DNA of 64,000 bases from Rhodococcus gordoniae (GCF_001646655.1 NZ_LPZN01000014.1:1-64000); one strand, 5' to 3'; numbered from the stretch's first letter, positions 42,534-51,940 are shown. Notes: generated from the letters alone by a model not told the origin. Program-made: numbers and translations.

Positions 42534-44849
42534 ATGGCCGTCGATCCGGCGTCGAGAACGAGCGAAGTCGAGTACCTCCGGACCGATCCCGATCTTCCAC
42601 CGGTCGGTGTCGTCGACCGGACACCGATCTCGCCCACCGCGCGCATCGTCTTCCTCGTGCTCGCGATTCTCGGTGCGGTCGCGTGGTCGATCATCGCGCT
42701 GGTGCGCGGTGAGGAGATCAACGCGGTCTGGTTCGTCATCGCCGCCGTGTGCACCTATCTCGTCGCCTACCGCTTCTACGCGAAGTTCATCGAACGCAGG
42801 ATCGTGCAGCCACGCGACGATCGTGCGACACCCGCAGAAGAACTGGAGAACGGCAAGGACTACATGCCGACGGACCGTCGGGTGTTGTTCGGCCACCACT
42901 TCGCCGCCATCGCCGGCGCCGGCCCGCTCGTCGGCCCGGTTCTCGCCGCCCAGATGGGCTATCTGCCCGGCACGATCTGGATCATCGTCGGTGTCGTCTT
43001 CGCCGGTGCGGTCCAGGACTTCCTCGTCCTGTGGATCTCGTCGCGCCGCCGCGGCCGCAGCCTCGGTCAGATGGCCCGCGAGGAACTCGGACCGATCGGT
43101 GGCGTCGCGGCCCTGATCGCGGTCTTCGTCATCATGATCATCCTCATCGCGGTGCTCGCGCTGGTGGTCGTGAATGCGCTCGCCGACAGCCCGTGGGGAC
43201 TGTTCTCGATCGCGATGACCATCCCCATCGCGTTGTTCATGGGGGTCTATCTCCGGTACCTGCGACCCGGCAAGGTCGCGGAAGTGTCGCTGATCGGCGT
43301 CGTCCTGTTGCTCGTCGCGATCATCGCGGGCGGCTGGGTCGCCGAGACCGACTGGGGGACGAACTGGTTCACCCTGTCCCCGGTGACGATCTCGTGGTTG
43401 ATGATCGCCTACGGATTCGCGGCGTCGGTGTTGCCGGTCTGGCTGCTGCTCGCCCCGCGCGACTACCTCTCGACCTTCATGAAGGTGGGCACGATCGTCC
43501 TGCTCGCGATCGGGATCCTCGTCGCACGACCGAACCTGGAGATGCCCGACGTCACGTCGTTCGCGATCGACGGTGATGGTCCGGCGTTCGCGGGATCGTT
43601 GTTCCCGTTCCTGTTCATCACCATCGCCTGCGGTGCACTCTCGGGCTTCCACGCCCTGATCTCGTCGGGCACCACACCGAAGCTGATCGAGAAGGAGAAG
43701 CAGATCCGGCTCATCGGCTACGGCGGCATGCTCACCGAGTCGTTCGTCGCGATCATGGCACTGGTCACCGCCTGCATCATCGACCAGCACCTGTACTTCA
43801 CGCTCAACGCCCCTGCGGCCCTGACCGGCGGCACCCCCGAAACCGCAGCGGCCTACGTCAACGGTCTCGGGCTGGGTGCGCCCGACATCACGCCCGAACA
43901 GATCTCCGCCGCTGCCGAATCGGTCGGCGAGGAATCGATCATCTCCCGCACCGGCGGCGCACCGACGCTCGCCTTCGGCATGTCGCAGGTGCTCAGCGAC
44001 CTGTTCGGAGGCGACAGCCTCAAATCGTTCTGGTACCACTTCGCGATCATGTTCGAGGCGCTGTTCATCCTCACCACCGTCGACGCGGGAACGCGTGTCG
44101 CGCGGTTCATGCTGTCGGACTCGCTCGGCAACTTCGGCGGTCCGGCCCGCCGCTTCAAGGATCCGTCCTGGCGCCCCGGTGCGTGGCTGTGCTCCGCGGT
44201 GGTCGTCGGCCTGTGGGGTGCGATCCTGCTGATGGGCGTCACCGACCCCCTGGGCGGTATCAACACTCTGTTCCCGCTGTTCGGCATCGCCAACCAGTTG
44301 CTCGCCGCCATCGCCCTGACGGTCGTGCTCACCATCGTCGTGAAGAGGGGGCTGGTGAAGTGGGCGTGGATCCCCGGTGTGCCGCTGGTGTGGGATCTGA
44401 TCGTGACCATGACGGCGTCGTGGCAGAAGATCTTCTCCGGCGACCGCGCGGTCGGTTACTGGGCGCAGCACCGGGCCTTCGTCGACGCAAAGAACTCCGG
44501 CGCGACCACTTTCGGTTCGGCGAAGACGGCCGACGAGATCGACGCCGTCATCCGCAACACGTTCATCCAGGGCACCCTGTCGATCGTGTTCGCGGGTCTC
44601 GTACTGATCGTCGTCACAGCCGGTGTGGTGGTGTGCATCAGATCGGTGCGGGCCGGAGGTATGCCCACCACCGAGACACCCGACGTACCGTCGAAGATAT
44701 TCGCGCCCGCGGGTTTCGTGCCGACCGCGGCCGAGCGGGAACTGCAGAAGGAGTGGGACGAGCTGATCGCATCCGGCAGGGTCCGCGCCCCGGGCGCCGC
44801 ACACACCCACGCCTCGCGGCATCGCGACGGGGACGGAGGTGGGTCGTGA
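42534..44849 (+). CDS. cstA: Carbon starvation/pyruvate transporter CstA
   Basis: 771 residues, very hydrophobic, about 16-18 membrane segments starting at residue ~36 (ARIVFLVLAILGAVAWSIIA). Family marks: RRVLFGHHFAAIAGAGPLVG, GVVFAGAVQDFLVLWIS, SGFHALISSGTTPKLI and TDPLGGINTLFPLFGIANQ. CstA takes up pyruvate and/or peptides under carbon limitation. ATG 42534 has GTGAGGAGCCGAT upstream. The 268-bp region before it holds no gene; no clear cAMP-receptor site was found. The stop overlaps the start of ybdD. The large minus-strand open frame under this gene is a shadow. Confidence 0.94.
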   Translation: MAVDPASRTSEVEYLRTDPDLPPVGVVDRTPISPTARIVFLVLAILGAVAWSIIALVRGEEINAVWFVIAAVCTYLVAYRFYAKFIERRIVQPRDDRATPAEELENGKDYMPTDRRVLFGHHFAAIAGAGPLVGPVLAAQMGYLPGTIWIIVGVVFAGAVQDFLVLWISSRRRGRSLGQMAREELGPIGGVAALIAVFVIMIILIAVLALVVVNALADSPWGLFSIAMTIPIALFMGVYLRYLRPGKVAEVSLIGVVLLLVAIIAGGWVAETDWGTNWFTLSPVTISWLMIAYGFAASVLPVWLLLAPRDYLSTFMKVGTIVLLAIGILVARPNLEMPDVTSFAIDGDGPAFAGSLFPFLFITIACGALSGFHALISSGTTPKLIEKEKQIRLIGYGGMLTESFVAIMALVTACIIDQHLYFTLNAPAALTGGTPETAAAYVNGLGLGAPDITPEQISAAAESVGEESIISRTGGAPTLAFGMSQVLSDLFGGDSLKSFWYHFAIMFEALFILTTVDAGTRVARFMLSDSLGNFGGPARRFKDPSWRPGAWLCSAVVVGLWGAILLMGVTDPLGGINTLFPLFGIANQLLAAIALTVVLTIVVKRGLVKWAWIPGVPLVWDLIVTMTASWQKIFSGDRAVGYWAQHRAFVDAKNSGATTFGSAKTADEIDAVIRNTFIQGTLSIVFAGLVLIVVTAGVVVCIRSVRAGGMPTTETPDVPSKIFAPAGFVPTAAERELQKEWDELIASGRVRAPGAAHTHASRHRDGDGGGS

Positions 44850-45028
44850 TCACGGCACTGCGTCGCGCGTGGTGGTGGGTCGGGGCGGTCATGGGCGACC
44901 ACGACTACGCGAGGTACGTCGAACTGCACCGCCGCCTGCATCCCGATCGGCCGCCGCCGAGCGAACGCGACTACTGGCGTGAGCGGCATGCCGCAGCGGA
45001 TGCGAACCCGGCAAGTCGATGCTGTTGA
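44846..45028 (+). CDS. ybdD: YbdD/YjiX family small protein
   Basis: 60 residues, partner of CstA in most bacteria. It reads WWWVGAVMGDHDYARYVELH and HPDRPPPSERDYWRERHA, the conserved YbdD pattern (GxxxYxxYxxHxxxxHPdxpplseeeFyrer). GTG 44846 overlaps the cstA stop (GTGA). In Enterobacteria the pair acts together in pyruvate uptake; the exact role of YbdD is not known. Confidence 0.9.
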   Translation: MITALRRAWWWVGAVMGDHDYARYVELHRRLHPDRPPPSERDYWRERHAAADANPASRCC

Positions 45029-45044
45029 GCGGGGGAGGACGGGT

Positions 45045-45818
45045 ATGACGCCGTACGAATCGATCGGCGTCGAGACGCGCGATCGGGTGACGACCGTGAT
45101 CATGGACCGCCCCGAGCGCCGGAACGCGGTCGACGGTCCGATGGCCGCCGAGCTGGCCCACGCGTTCAGGACATTCGACGCAGACGCTGCCGCCGATGTG
45201 GCGGTCCTCTACGGGGACGGCGGAAACTTCTGTGCAGGAGCGGATCTCGAAGCGATCGGTACCGACCGGCAGAACGTTCTCGGCGCGGACGGCGACGGTC
45301 CGATGGGACCGACGCGTCTGGTGCTCTCCAAGCCGGTGATCGCGGCGGTGGAAGGCTACGCGGTTGCCGGTGGACTCGAACTGGCGATCTGGTGCGATCT
45401 GCGCGTCGTCTCCGCCGACGCGGTGTTCGGTGTCTTCTGCCGCCGGTGGGGAGTGCCGTTGATCGACGGCGGCACCGTTCGGCTGCCCCGCCTGATCGGC
45501 ACGAGCCGGGCCATGGACATGATCCTGACGGGTCGACCCGTCGGTGCGGCGGAAGCGCGCGAATTCGGTCTGGCCAACCGTGTGGTCGAACCCGGAACCA
45601 CACGCGACGCCGGCGAACACCTGGCGCGGGAGATCGCCGGATTCCCGCAGACCTGCATGCGCAACGACCGTCGGTCGGTCCACGAACAGTTCGGCCGCTC
45701 CGAATCCGAGGCGCTCGGATTCGAATTCGCCATCGGGATGGAGTCCGTCGGAAGCGACACCGTCGCTGGGGCCGCGCGGTTCGCCTCCGGCGAGGGCCGC
45801 CACGGTTCGTTCTCCTGA
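45045..45818 (+). CDS. Enoyl-CoA hydratase/isomerase family protein
   Basis: 257 residues, crotonase fold. Visible: VIMDRPERRNAVDGPMAAEL, GGNFCAGADLEAIG (first oxyanion segment), VEGYAVAGGLELAIWCDLRV (second) and FCRRWGVPLIDGGTVRLPR, the last with Asp in place of the usual catalytic Glu. It may be a hydratase, isomerase or dehalogenase-like member. ATG 45045 is preceded by GGGGGAGGACGGGT, 16 bp after ybdD, so it may be co-transcribed with cstA. The substrate is unknown; no steroid operator is near. Confidence 0.87.
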   Translation: MTPYESIGVETRDRVTTVIMDRPERRNAVDGPMAAELAHAFRTFDADAAADVAVLYGDGGNFCAGADLEAIGTDRQNVLGADGDGPMGPTRLVLSKPVIAAVEGYAVAGGLELAIWCDLRVVSADAVFGVFCRRWGVPLIDGGTVRLPRLIGTSRAMDMILTGRPVGAAEAREFGLANRVVEPGTTRDAGEHLAREIAGFPQTCMRNDRRSVHEQFGRSESEALGFEFAIGMESVGSDTVAGAARFASGEGRHGSFS

Positions 45819-45841
45819 TCCGGTCCCGGCCACGGATCAGG
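45814..45841. terminator. Small bidirectional hairpin
   Basis: CCTGATCCG pairs with CGGATCAGG over a 10-base loop and includes both converging stop codons (45818 and 45837). Confidence 0.5.
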
Positions 45842-46463
45842 CGATCAGGCCCCGTTCGCGTGCGGCCACCACCGCGGCGGTGCGGTTGTCCACATCCAGT
45901 TTGGTGAAGGCATGCACCAGATGAGATTTCACGGTCGCCTCGCTGACGAAGAGCTGTTTCGCGATTGCGCGATTCGACAACCCTTCGGCCACGAGCGAGA
46001 GCACCTCGATCTCACGGGCGCTGAGGTCGGCGCGGGGCTGCTGCATGCGGCGGTAGAGGCGCCGGGCCACGTCCGGATCCAGGACCGTCTCCCCACGGGC
46101 CGCCGCGAACACCGATTCGATCAGCACTTTCGGGTCGGTGTCCTTGAGGAGATAACCTGCCGCACCGGCCTCCACCGCACGCAGAATATCCGCGTCGGTG
46201 TCGTAGGTGGTGAGCACGACGACCCTCGGCGGATCGGCCGCCGCCACGATCCGGGCGGTCGCCTGCGCCCCGTCGATCCCCGATCCCAGACGCAGATCCA
46301 TCAACACCACATCCGGTTTCGCGGCAGCCGCCGACGCCACGGCCTCCTCACCCGACGATGCCTCCGCCACCACCACGACGTCGTCGTGCGACGCCAGCAA
46401 CGCGCGCAGTCCCGCCCGCACCACCGGGTGATCGTCGACGAGCAGTACACGCACCGCGCTCAT
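45837..46463 (-). CDS. NarL/FixJ-type response regulator
   Basis: 208 residues. Receiver domain with VLLVDDHPVVRAGLRALL (acidic pocket), phosphoacceptor Asp in PDVVLMDLRLG (~56), Thr in VVVLTTYDTDADI and Lys in GYLLKDTDPK; then a LuxR-type HTH, LSAREIEVLSLVAEGLSNRA and LFVSEATVKSHLVHAFTKL. It pairs with the sensor kinase encoded directly upstream (4-bp overlap, ATGA). Target genes and signal are unknown; cstA or the DUF5996 gene next to it are candidates only by position. Confidence 0.94.
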   Translation of the reverse strand: MSAVRVLLVDDHPVVRAGLRALLASHDDVVVVAEASSGEEAVASAAAAKPDVVLMDLRLGSGIDGAQATARIVAAADPPRVVVLTTYDTDADILRAVEAGAAGYLLKDTDPKVLIESVFAAARGETVLDPDVARRLYRRMQQPRADLSAREIEVLSLVAEGLSNRAIAKQLFVSEATVKSHLVHAFTKLDVDNRTAAVVAARERGLIA

Positions 46464-47674
46464 GCGACCCGACCGACCGGAAGGGTTGCGGCAACCGCAG
46501 TTCCGTCTCCGGGCGCCGATTCCACGACGAGTGTGCCGCCCAGTTCGGCCAGTCGTTCCCGCATCGACCGCAAGCCGAATCCACCATCCTGACGTTGATC
46601 GAATCCGATACCGTCGTCGACGATATCGAGCCGCACTTCGTCGGTGGCGTAGCTCAATGTCACCCGCACCCGACGGGCCCGCGAATGCAGCCGCACGTTC
46701 GCGAGGGCGCTCTGGGCGACACGCAGCAAGGCGACGTCGAAGTCCATCACGAGCGAGACCGGCTCGCCGTCGGTGAGCAGCTCACCGCTGATCCCGGTCT
46801 GCTGCTCGAGTTGCTCGAGCAGGCGCCGCAGTGCGGATTCGAGCGGCGCGGACTCGAGTGCAACCGGTGCGAGCGCGTCGACCACTCGGCGGGCCTCGAC
46901 CAGATTCTGCTGCGCGGTGTCCGCTATCTGCACGAAGATCGCGGCGGGGTCGTCGGACGCGCGCTGCCCGGCACGAGAGAGCAGCAGGATGGACGAGAAT
47001 CCCTGCGCCAGTGTGTCGTGGATGTCGCGCGCGAGGCGGGAACGTTCGGTCAGTGCGCCCGCTTCCCGTTGCAGCGCCACCAATTCGTCCTGCGCGCCGA
47101 GCAGTTCGCGGTGCGCCTCGGTGAGCTCGTCCACCAACTGTTGTCGCTGCGCGGACTGCCGCACCAGCTGCTGATAGACGACGGCCATGCCGGCAGCGGC
47201 TGCCGCTCCGAACACCGGACCGAGAATCGAGGCAACCGTGTTCGTGGTGCCGTGCCACAGGGTCGCCGCGATCGCCGCCGCGGTCAGTACGCTCGTCACC
47301 GTCAACGCGACCGGAGTGGAGAACAAGGGGAAGCACAAGAAGAACAACGCGAACGCCAGCCAGACGAAGTTGACCTCCGCCACCACGAGTGCCAGCCATC
47401 CCAGTGCAAGCGCCGCGAACCAGATCTGTCCCCATCGGCGCTGTACCGGCTCCCCGTTCTCGAAGCCCTTACGTCGCGCGAACAAGATTCCGAAGACGTA
47501 CCATCCCGCCACCACGACAGCGAGCACGATGATCGGAACGGGATGAGCACTGTCGGCAACCGTGCGTACGACACCCACCGCGAGAAGCAGGAAGAACAGG
47601 AGATGGGCGCCGAGCTGCATGGCGCGCAGCACCGGCAGGGCCCCGCCCGCGTGGGACACATCGGAACTCCGCAT
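46460..47674 (-). CDS. Sensor histidine kinase (HisKA_3 type)
   Basis: 404 residues. The N-terminal ~150 residues have four to five membrane segments (LGAHLLFFLLLAVGVVRTV, VPIIVLAVVVAGWYVFGIL, IWFAALALGWLALVVAEVNF and following); then a coiled coil around YQQLVRQSAQRQQLVDELTE; HisKA_3 with phospho-His in RLARDIHDTLAQGFSS; HATPase_c with SALANVRLHSRARRV (N box), VDDGIGFD (G1), GGFGLRSM (F/G2) and PGDGTAV. It phosphorylates the NarL-type regulator downstream. No extracellular domain is present, so the signal is probably sensed in or at the membrane. Confidence 0.93.
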   Translation of the reverse strand: MRSSDVSHAGGALPVLRAMQLGAHLLFFLLLAVGVVRTVADSAHPVPIIVLAVVVAGWYVFGILFARRKGFENGEPVQRRWGQIWFAALALGWLALVVAEVNFVWLAFALFFLCFPLFSTPVALTVTSVLTAAAIAATLWHGTTNTVASILGPVFGAAAAAGMAVVYQQLVRQSAQRQQLVDELTEAHRELLGAQDELVALQREAGALTERSRLARDIHDTLAQGFSSILLLSRAGQRASDDPAAIFVQIADTAQQNLVEARRVVDALAPVALESAPLESALRRLLEQLEQQTGISGELLTDGEPVSLVMDFDVALLRVAQSALANVRLHSRARRVRVTLSYATDEVRLDIVDDGIGFDQRQDGGFGLRSMRERLAELGGTLVVESAPGDGTAVAATLPVGRVA

Positions 47675-48194
47675 CTCGCCACTCTAGTCCCGCCGTCCGC
47701 CACCGTGCCGTACCGATCCTGGGTCTCCGACTTTCGATGGATGAGCGCACTCGACCCATGCGCGGCGCCCGGGATACCCCTTCGGCGACGCTGGATGCAT
47801 GTTCCTCGGTCCCCGAGATCTCCGTTGCGCCGAAGGCCGATTCACCTCGACGACCTCGGCGCTGTCGGGGCTTTCGCTCGTTACCTGCTCCGGGATGCAC
47901 TCGGTCGGAGCGCGATCGTGCTAGTACTCGGATCCGGACCGGGAAACCTGACTGCCATCGGGCTGGAAGCGATTGCGTCACAGTCCGTTCCCACTGGCGA
48001 TCTCCATCACCACCGTTTCGTTTCTCGCTGTCGTCGTGACAGGCATGATCGGTGCGGCAGATCCGGTCCGCTTCCGAACACAGTTCCCTGAATCCGTGGG
48101 GAACTACTGTGACGCGGTCTCGGGAATCCTCCTGACCGGGCCCTGGGCCGGGCTTCGGCGGAGTAGGGTCGATTCCCGGACCGCGGGAGGCATC
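47675..48194. other. 520-bp intergenic region without a convincing gene
   Basis: The stretch between the divergent kinase and DUF5996 genes must hold both promoters. Open frames on both strands are short or lack a start and protein-like composition. I see no tRNA, repeat or strong hairpin; the codon-position GC pattern looks weaker than in the neighbours, so a decayed gene is possible. Confidence 0.5.
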
Positions 48195-49124
48195 GTGAAC
48201 GACCCAGCACCTGTTTCCGGCGAGGCGTGGCCGAGCCTGCGCACGGCGGAATGGACCGACACCCGGGACACGCTTCACATGTGGTTGCAGATCGTCGGCA
48301 AGATCCGCATGGCCCATTCACCGATGGTCAACCACTGGTGGCAGACGACGCTGTACGTCACGCCACGAGGGCTGGGCACCTCGTCGATTCCGTACGAGCA
48401 CTCCGTCTTCGACATGGAGTTCGATTTCTTCGAACACCGCCTGCACATCCGGGCGAGCGACGGCCGCAGTCGTTCCGTCCCTCTGGTCGCGCAACCGGTC
48501 GCGGACTTCTACAGCCGCACCTTCACGGCTCTGGACGAGCTGGGTATCGCGACCCGGATCCAGGCTACGCCCAACGAGGTGGACCCGGCGATCCCGTTCA
48601 CCCAGGACCGTGAGCACGATTCGTACGATGCCGAGGCGGCCCATCTCTTCTGGCGGCAACTCGTGCAGGCGCATCGTGTCCTGCTCCGGTTCCGAGCAGA
48701 ATTCCTCGGCAAGGTCAGTCCGGTGCACTTCTTCTGGGGTGCGATGGACCTCGCATGCACCCGATTCTCCGGGCGCCCTGCTCCGCCCCATCCCGGGGGA
48801 ATCCCGAACTGTCCCGACGCAGTGATGAGGGAGGCCTACTCCCACGAGCTCAGCAGCTGTGGATTCTGGCCCGGCGGTGGGGACGAAGGCGCGTTCTATT
48901 CGTACGTCTACCCTGCACTGGAGGGCTTCGCCCAGTACCCGGTGCGCCCCGACGCCGCTCACTACGCTGCCGAACTGGGGGAGTTCGTGCTGCCCTACGA
49001 GGCGGTGCGGACCGCGGCCGACCCCGACGCGGAACTGTTGCAGTTCCTGCGCAGCACCTACGACGCTGCCGCCGAGCTCGGCGGCTGGGATCGTGGCAAC
49101 CTGAGCGCGCTCGCCGCCGAGTAG
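48195..49124 (+). CDS. DUF5996 family protein
   Basis: 309 residues. Family features: WPSLRTAEWTDTRDTLHMWL, VGKIRMAHSPMVNHWWQTTL, FDMEFDFFEHRLHI and a C-terminal FFWGAMDLACTRFSGRPAPP with SCGFWPGG and AFYSYVYP. DUF5996 proteins are widespread but uncharacterised; the many conserved Trp, His and Tyr suggest an enzyme or a ligand-binding pocket. GTG 48195 follows GCGGGAGGCATC. It stands alone and converges with the ipdC operon across a hairpin. Confidence 0.85.
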   Translation: MNDPAPVSGEAWPSLRTAEWTDTRDTLHMWLQIVGKIRMAHSPMVNHWWQTTLYVTPRGLGTSSIPYEHSVFDMEFDFFEHRLHIRASDGRSRSVPLVAQPVADFYSRTFTALDELGIATRIQATPNEVDPAIPFTQDREHDSYDAEAAHLFWRQLVQAHRVLLRFRAEFLGKVSPVHFFWGAMDLACTRFSGRPAPPHPGGIPNCPDAVMREAYSHELSSCGFWPGGGDEGAFYSYVYPALEGFAQYPVRPDAAHYAAELGEFVLPYEAVRTAADPDAELLQFLRSTYDAAAELGGWDRGNLSALAAE

Positions 49125-49141
49125 CGGACGCTGGCGTCGAT

Positions 49142-49183
49142 CGAGACCGTCGTCGTTGTTATTCGACAACGACGCCGGTCTCG
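49142..49183. terminator. Bidirectional hairpin terminator (DUF5996 / ipdC)
   Basis: An 18-bp stem with one mismatch (CGAGACCGTCGTCGTTGT with its complement) and a 6-base loop lies between the two converging stop codons. Confidence 0.8.
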
Positions 49184-49201
49184 ACGTGCTCGGGATCGGA
49201 A

Positions 49202-50281
49202 TCAGGCGACGGGACGTCCCTGATCGCGCAGGCCGGCAAGGGCGTCGATGCGCTCGACGGCCTCGGCGACGATGCGGTCGATCAGTTCCTGGCAGCTCGG
49301 CAGGTCGTCGAGCATGCCCACGACCTGACCGGAAGCCAGTACACCGGCTTCGGTGTTGCCTTCCACCAGGCCGGCCTTGAGGAGCATCGGGGTGTTCGCG
49401 GCCATGATGATCTGCTGCCAGGTGCGGTCGCTCGCCTTCTTCATGGCGAGGCCGTCCTTGACGAGGGTCGACCACTTCATACCCGTCATGGCCTTGAACT
49501 TCGTCGCGTTCCGTGCGGCTGCGACCAGTCCCTTGGCGTAGCTCGACTTCTCGAGGCTGTTCACCAGTTCGGTGTTGAGCACGCGGTGCGGCATGCCGTC
49601 GACCTTGAGCGAGACGGTGGTGTCCTGCAGACCCCGCGCGAGGTACTGCTGCTTCACCGAATCGGGCACCGCGCTGTCGCTCGTGAGCAGGAAGCGCGTG
49701 CCCATCGCGACGCCCGCGGCACCGTACGACAGCGCAGCTGCGAGTCCCCGACCGTCGAAGAAACCACCGGCGGCGATCACCGGGATGTCGACGGCGTCGA
49801 GCACGCTCGGCAGCAGCAGCGTCGTCGCGACCGGTCCGGTGTGACCACCACCCTCGCCGCCCTGCACGATCACAGCATCCGCGCCCCAGGATGCGACCTT
49901 CACGGCGTGCTTCGCCGCACCGATCGACGGCACCACGACGATGCCGTGGTCCTTGAGCTTGGCGATCAGCTCCTTCTTCGGGGCGAGCGCGAACGACGCG
50001 ACCTTGACCTTCTCGCGGATCAGCAGGTCGATGCGCTCGCCGGCGTCCGAAGCGTCGGCGCGCATGTTGACGCCGAACGGCTTGTCGGTGAGCGACTTGG
50101 TCTTCGCGACCGCCGCTTCGAGTTCGGGATAGGTCATCGTCGCCGACGCGAGGATGCCGAGACCACCGGCGTTCGAGGTCGCGGCGGTCAGGCGCGGGCC
50201 GGACACCCAGCCCATGCCCGTCTGGACGATGGGATGCTCGATGCCCACGAGCTCCGTCAGGGCTGTGCGCAGGGTGCTCAC
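49202..50281 (-). CDS. ipdC: IpdC, flavin-dependent oxidoreductase (HIP pathway)
   Basis: 359 residues, nitronate monooxygenase/2-nitropropane dioxygenase-like TIM barrel with FMN: PIVQTGMGWVSGPRLTAATS, VIVQGGEGGGHTGP (phosphate and active-site His) and IPVIAAGGFFDGRGLAAALS. In the steroid pathway IpdC is a CoA-thioester-acting flavin enzyme that works on the HIP-derived intermediate before ring opening. GTG 50281 overlaps the ipdB stop (GTGA). Last gene of echA20-ipdA-ipdB-ipdC, the same order as mycobacterial Rv3550-Rv3553. Confidence 0.92.
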   Translation of the reverse strand: MSTLRTALTELVGIEHPIVQTGMGWVSGPRLTAATSNAGGLGILASATMTYPELEAAVAKTKSLTDKPFGVNMRADASDAGERIDLLIREKVKVASFALAPKKELIAKLKDHGIVVVPSIGAAKHAVKVASWGADAVIVQGGEGGGHTGPVATTLLLPSVLDAVDIPVIAAGGFFDGRGLAAALSYGAAGVAMGTRFLLTSDSAVPDSVKQQYLARGLQDTTVSLKVDGMPHRVLNTELVNSLEKSSYAKGLVAAARNATKFKAMTGMKWSTLVKDGLAMKKASDRTWQQIIMAANTPMLLKAGLVEGNTEAGVLASGQVVGMLDDLPSCQELIDRIVAEAVERIDALAGLRDQGRPVA

Positions 50282-51036
50282 AGCGCGACCTCACGATCGC
50301 GGAATCCCTTGGGGTCGATCACCTCTCGGATGATGCGCAGTTCCTCGGCGGTGGGTTCACGGGTCACACCGGCCTCGTCGAGACCGGCGACCTCGAAGGA
50401 GGTGTTCTCGGCGACGGTCGCGGCCTCGACACCCGGGTGCAGGGTCAATGCCCGGAAGGTGTGGCCGGGGCCGCCGAAGTCGAAGACACCGAGGTTGGTG
50501 ACGACCCGCGGGATGTCCAGGAAGCGGAACGCCGGGTTCTCGGGATCGACCTTGTCGTATCCGACACCGGACACGATGTCGACGGTGTCGACGAACACGC
50601 GCGAGGAGTGCTTGCCGACCCAGTAGCTGGTCGCGTGGTTGATGGTGTTGCCGGGAGCACCACGCACACCGAACATCTGACGCGTCGGCTGCTGGAGCGG
50701 GCCGAAGGCCGACAGATTCTGGTTGCCGTAGCGGTCGATCTGGTTGGCGCCCATCACCACGTGACGGCGACCCGACGCGACGACGTCGAACACCTTGCGG
50801 AACGGCATCCATCCTTCGACCGGTGCCTTCGCTCCGAGAGCCGGGACGTCGGCGAGGATGAGTGCTTCACCGTCGGTGATGAGCAGGTCGGGCTCGGTGG
50901 TGAGCTTGGCCAGCCGCGCCCCGATCTGGGGCAGCGTCGCCATCGGGCTCGCCATGATCTCGCCGGCACCGGAGAAGATGTCGGCGCAGGCGATCGCGCA
51001 GTACTCGGCGCGGGTCACGGTCTCGGTGGTGGTCAT
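50278..51036 (-). CDS. ipdB: IpdB, steroid ring C hydrolase beta subunit
   Basis: 252 residues, CoA-transferase fold class I beta subunit. IpdAB is not a transferase but opens ring C of COCHEA-CoA by hydrolysis. Visible: CADIFSGAGEIMASPMATLP, HVVMGANQIDRYGNQNLSA and FRALTLHPGVEAATV. ATG 51036 overlaps the ipdA stop (ATGA), its stop overlaps the ipdC start, so the subunits are translationally coupled. Under the KstR2-type box at 52728. Confidence 0.92.
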   Translation of the reverse strand: MTTTETVTRAEYCAIACADIFSGAGEIMASPMATLPQIGARLAKLTTEPDLLITDGEALILADVPALGAKAPVEGWMPFRKVFDVVASGRRHVVMGANQIDRYGNQNLSAFGPLQQPTRQMFGVRGAPGNTINHATSYWVGKHSSRVFVDTVDIVSGVGYDKVDPENPAFRFLDIPRVVTNLGVFDFGGPGHTFRALTLHPGVEAATVAENTSFEVAGLDEAGVTREPTAEELRIIREVIDPKGFRDREVAL

Positions 51037-51911
51037 GACTGCTCCTGTGCGAACTTCTGAACTGCGGCCTGATAGTCGTCCTCGCTGCCCGAAAGGAAGC
51101 GGTCGACGAATGCCTTCCACGACTCGGGGTCCTTGGCGGACTCGGCGTAGTGGCGCTGGAACTTCTCGTCGCGACCGTAGCTGTCGCCGGCGAGGGTGAA
51201 GTGCGCCCCGTTCGGTGCTTCGACGATCCCGTCGACCATCATGCGGTTGAGCAGGAGCTGCTGCAGCGGAACCTCTTTCACGAGCTGCTCGGTCTCGACG
51301 ATCTTCTCGACGGAGACGTAGCGACGTTCTGCGGCCATGCAGTAGAGGTCGTCGAAGTAGGGGTCCACGCCCTGGTAACCGGCGTTGCCGTGCTTGTCGC
51401 CGATGTTGAGGTGCACGAACGACGCGTCGAGGTTCAGCGCCGGCATGGCGATGAGGGTCTCGGTGCCGTCCGGTCCGGGATACGGCGAGGTGACGGTCTT
51501 CAGTTCGCCCTCCCAGAAGTCGACCACGGCCGAACCCAGGCCTGCGCGGAGGGGCAGGAACGGCAGGCGCGCGGCGGCGGCTTCCAGGCCGCACTTGACC
51601 ATGCCCTCGTCCATCTCACGGGCGATGATCTCGCCGCCCGTGCGGGCCTTGGAGAACCACGGGTCGTAGAACGGTGCCGAGTCGAGCGACACGAATCCGT
51701 AGTACGCCTTCTTCACCTTGCCCGCCGAACACAGCAGACCCAGATCGGGACCGCCGTAGGTGACGACGGTCAGATCCTTCACGTCCGAACGGAGGATGGC
51801 CCGGACGAGGGCCATGGGCTTGCGGCGCGATCCCCAGCCGCCGAGGCCGATGGTCATTCCGCTGCGCAGCTCGCCGACCACGTCGTCGAGCGACATTCTC
51901 TTGTCACGCAT
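51033..51911 (-). CDS. ipdA: IpdA, steroid ring C hydrolase alpha subunit
   Basis: 292 residues, CoA-transferase fold class I alpha subunit: LRSGMTIGLGGWGSRRKPMA (CoA-binding glycine loop), VVTYGGPDLGLLCSAGKVKK, LPFLPLRAGLGS and VHLNIGDKHGNAGYQGVDPY. With IpdB it hydrolyses the ring C diketone of the steroid-derived CoA thioester. ATG 51911 is preceded by GGAGTTCG. The gap from echA20 is 29 bp. Length and order agree with the mycobacterial locus. Confidence 0.92.
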   Translation of the reverse strand: MRDKRMSLDDVVGELRSGMTIGLGGWGSRRKPMALVRAILRSDVKDLTVVTYGGPDLGLLCSAGKVKKAYYGFVSLDSAPFYDPWFSKARTGGEIIAREMDEGMVKCGLEAAAARLPFLPLRAGLGSAVVDFWEGELKTVTSPYPGPDGTETLIAMPALNLDASFVHLNIGDKHGNAGYQGVDPYFDDLYCMAAERRYVSVEKIVETEQLVKEVPLQQLLLNRMMVDGIVEAPNGAHFTLAGDSYGRDEKFQRHYAESAKDPESWKAFVDRFLSGSEDDYQAAVQKFAQEQS

Positions 51912-51940
51912 GGTGTTCCGAACTCCTGGTGGTATGGGCG

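Noticed and set aside
42354-44822. Very long minus-strand open frame opposite cstA
   Set aside because: The predicted protein is a low-complexity Arg/Asp/His/Glu sequence, the typical antisense image of a hydrophobic gene in high-GC DNA; cstA is a clear family member.
50278-51911. Annotation of ipdA/ipdB as a glutaconate or acetate CoA-transferase
   Set aside because: The fold is CoA-transferase-like, but the order echA20-ipdA-ipdB-ipdC and the KstR2-type box identify them as the steroid ring C hydrolase.
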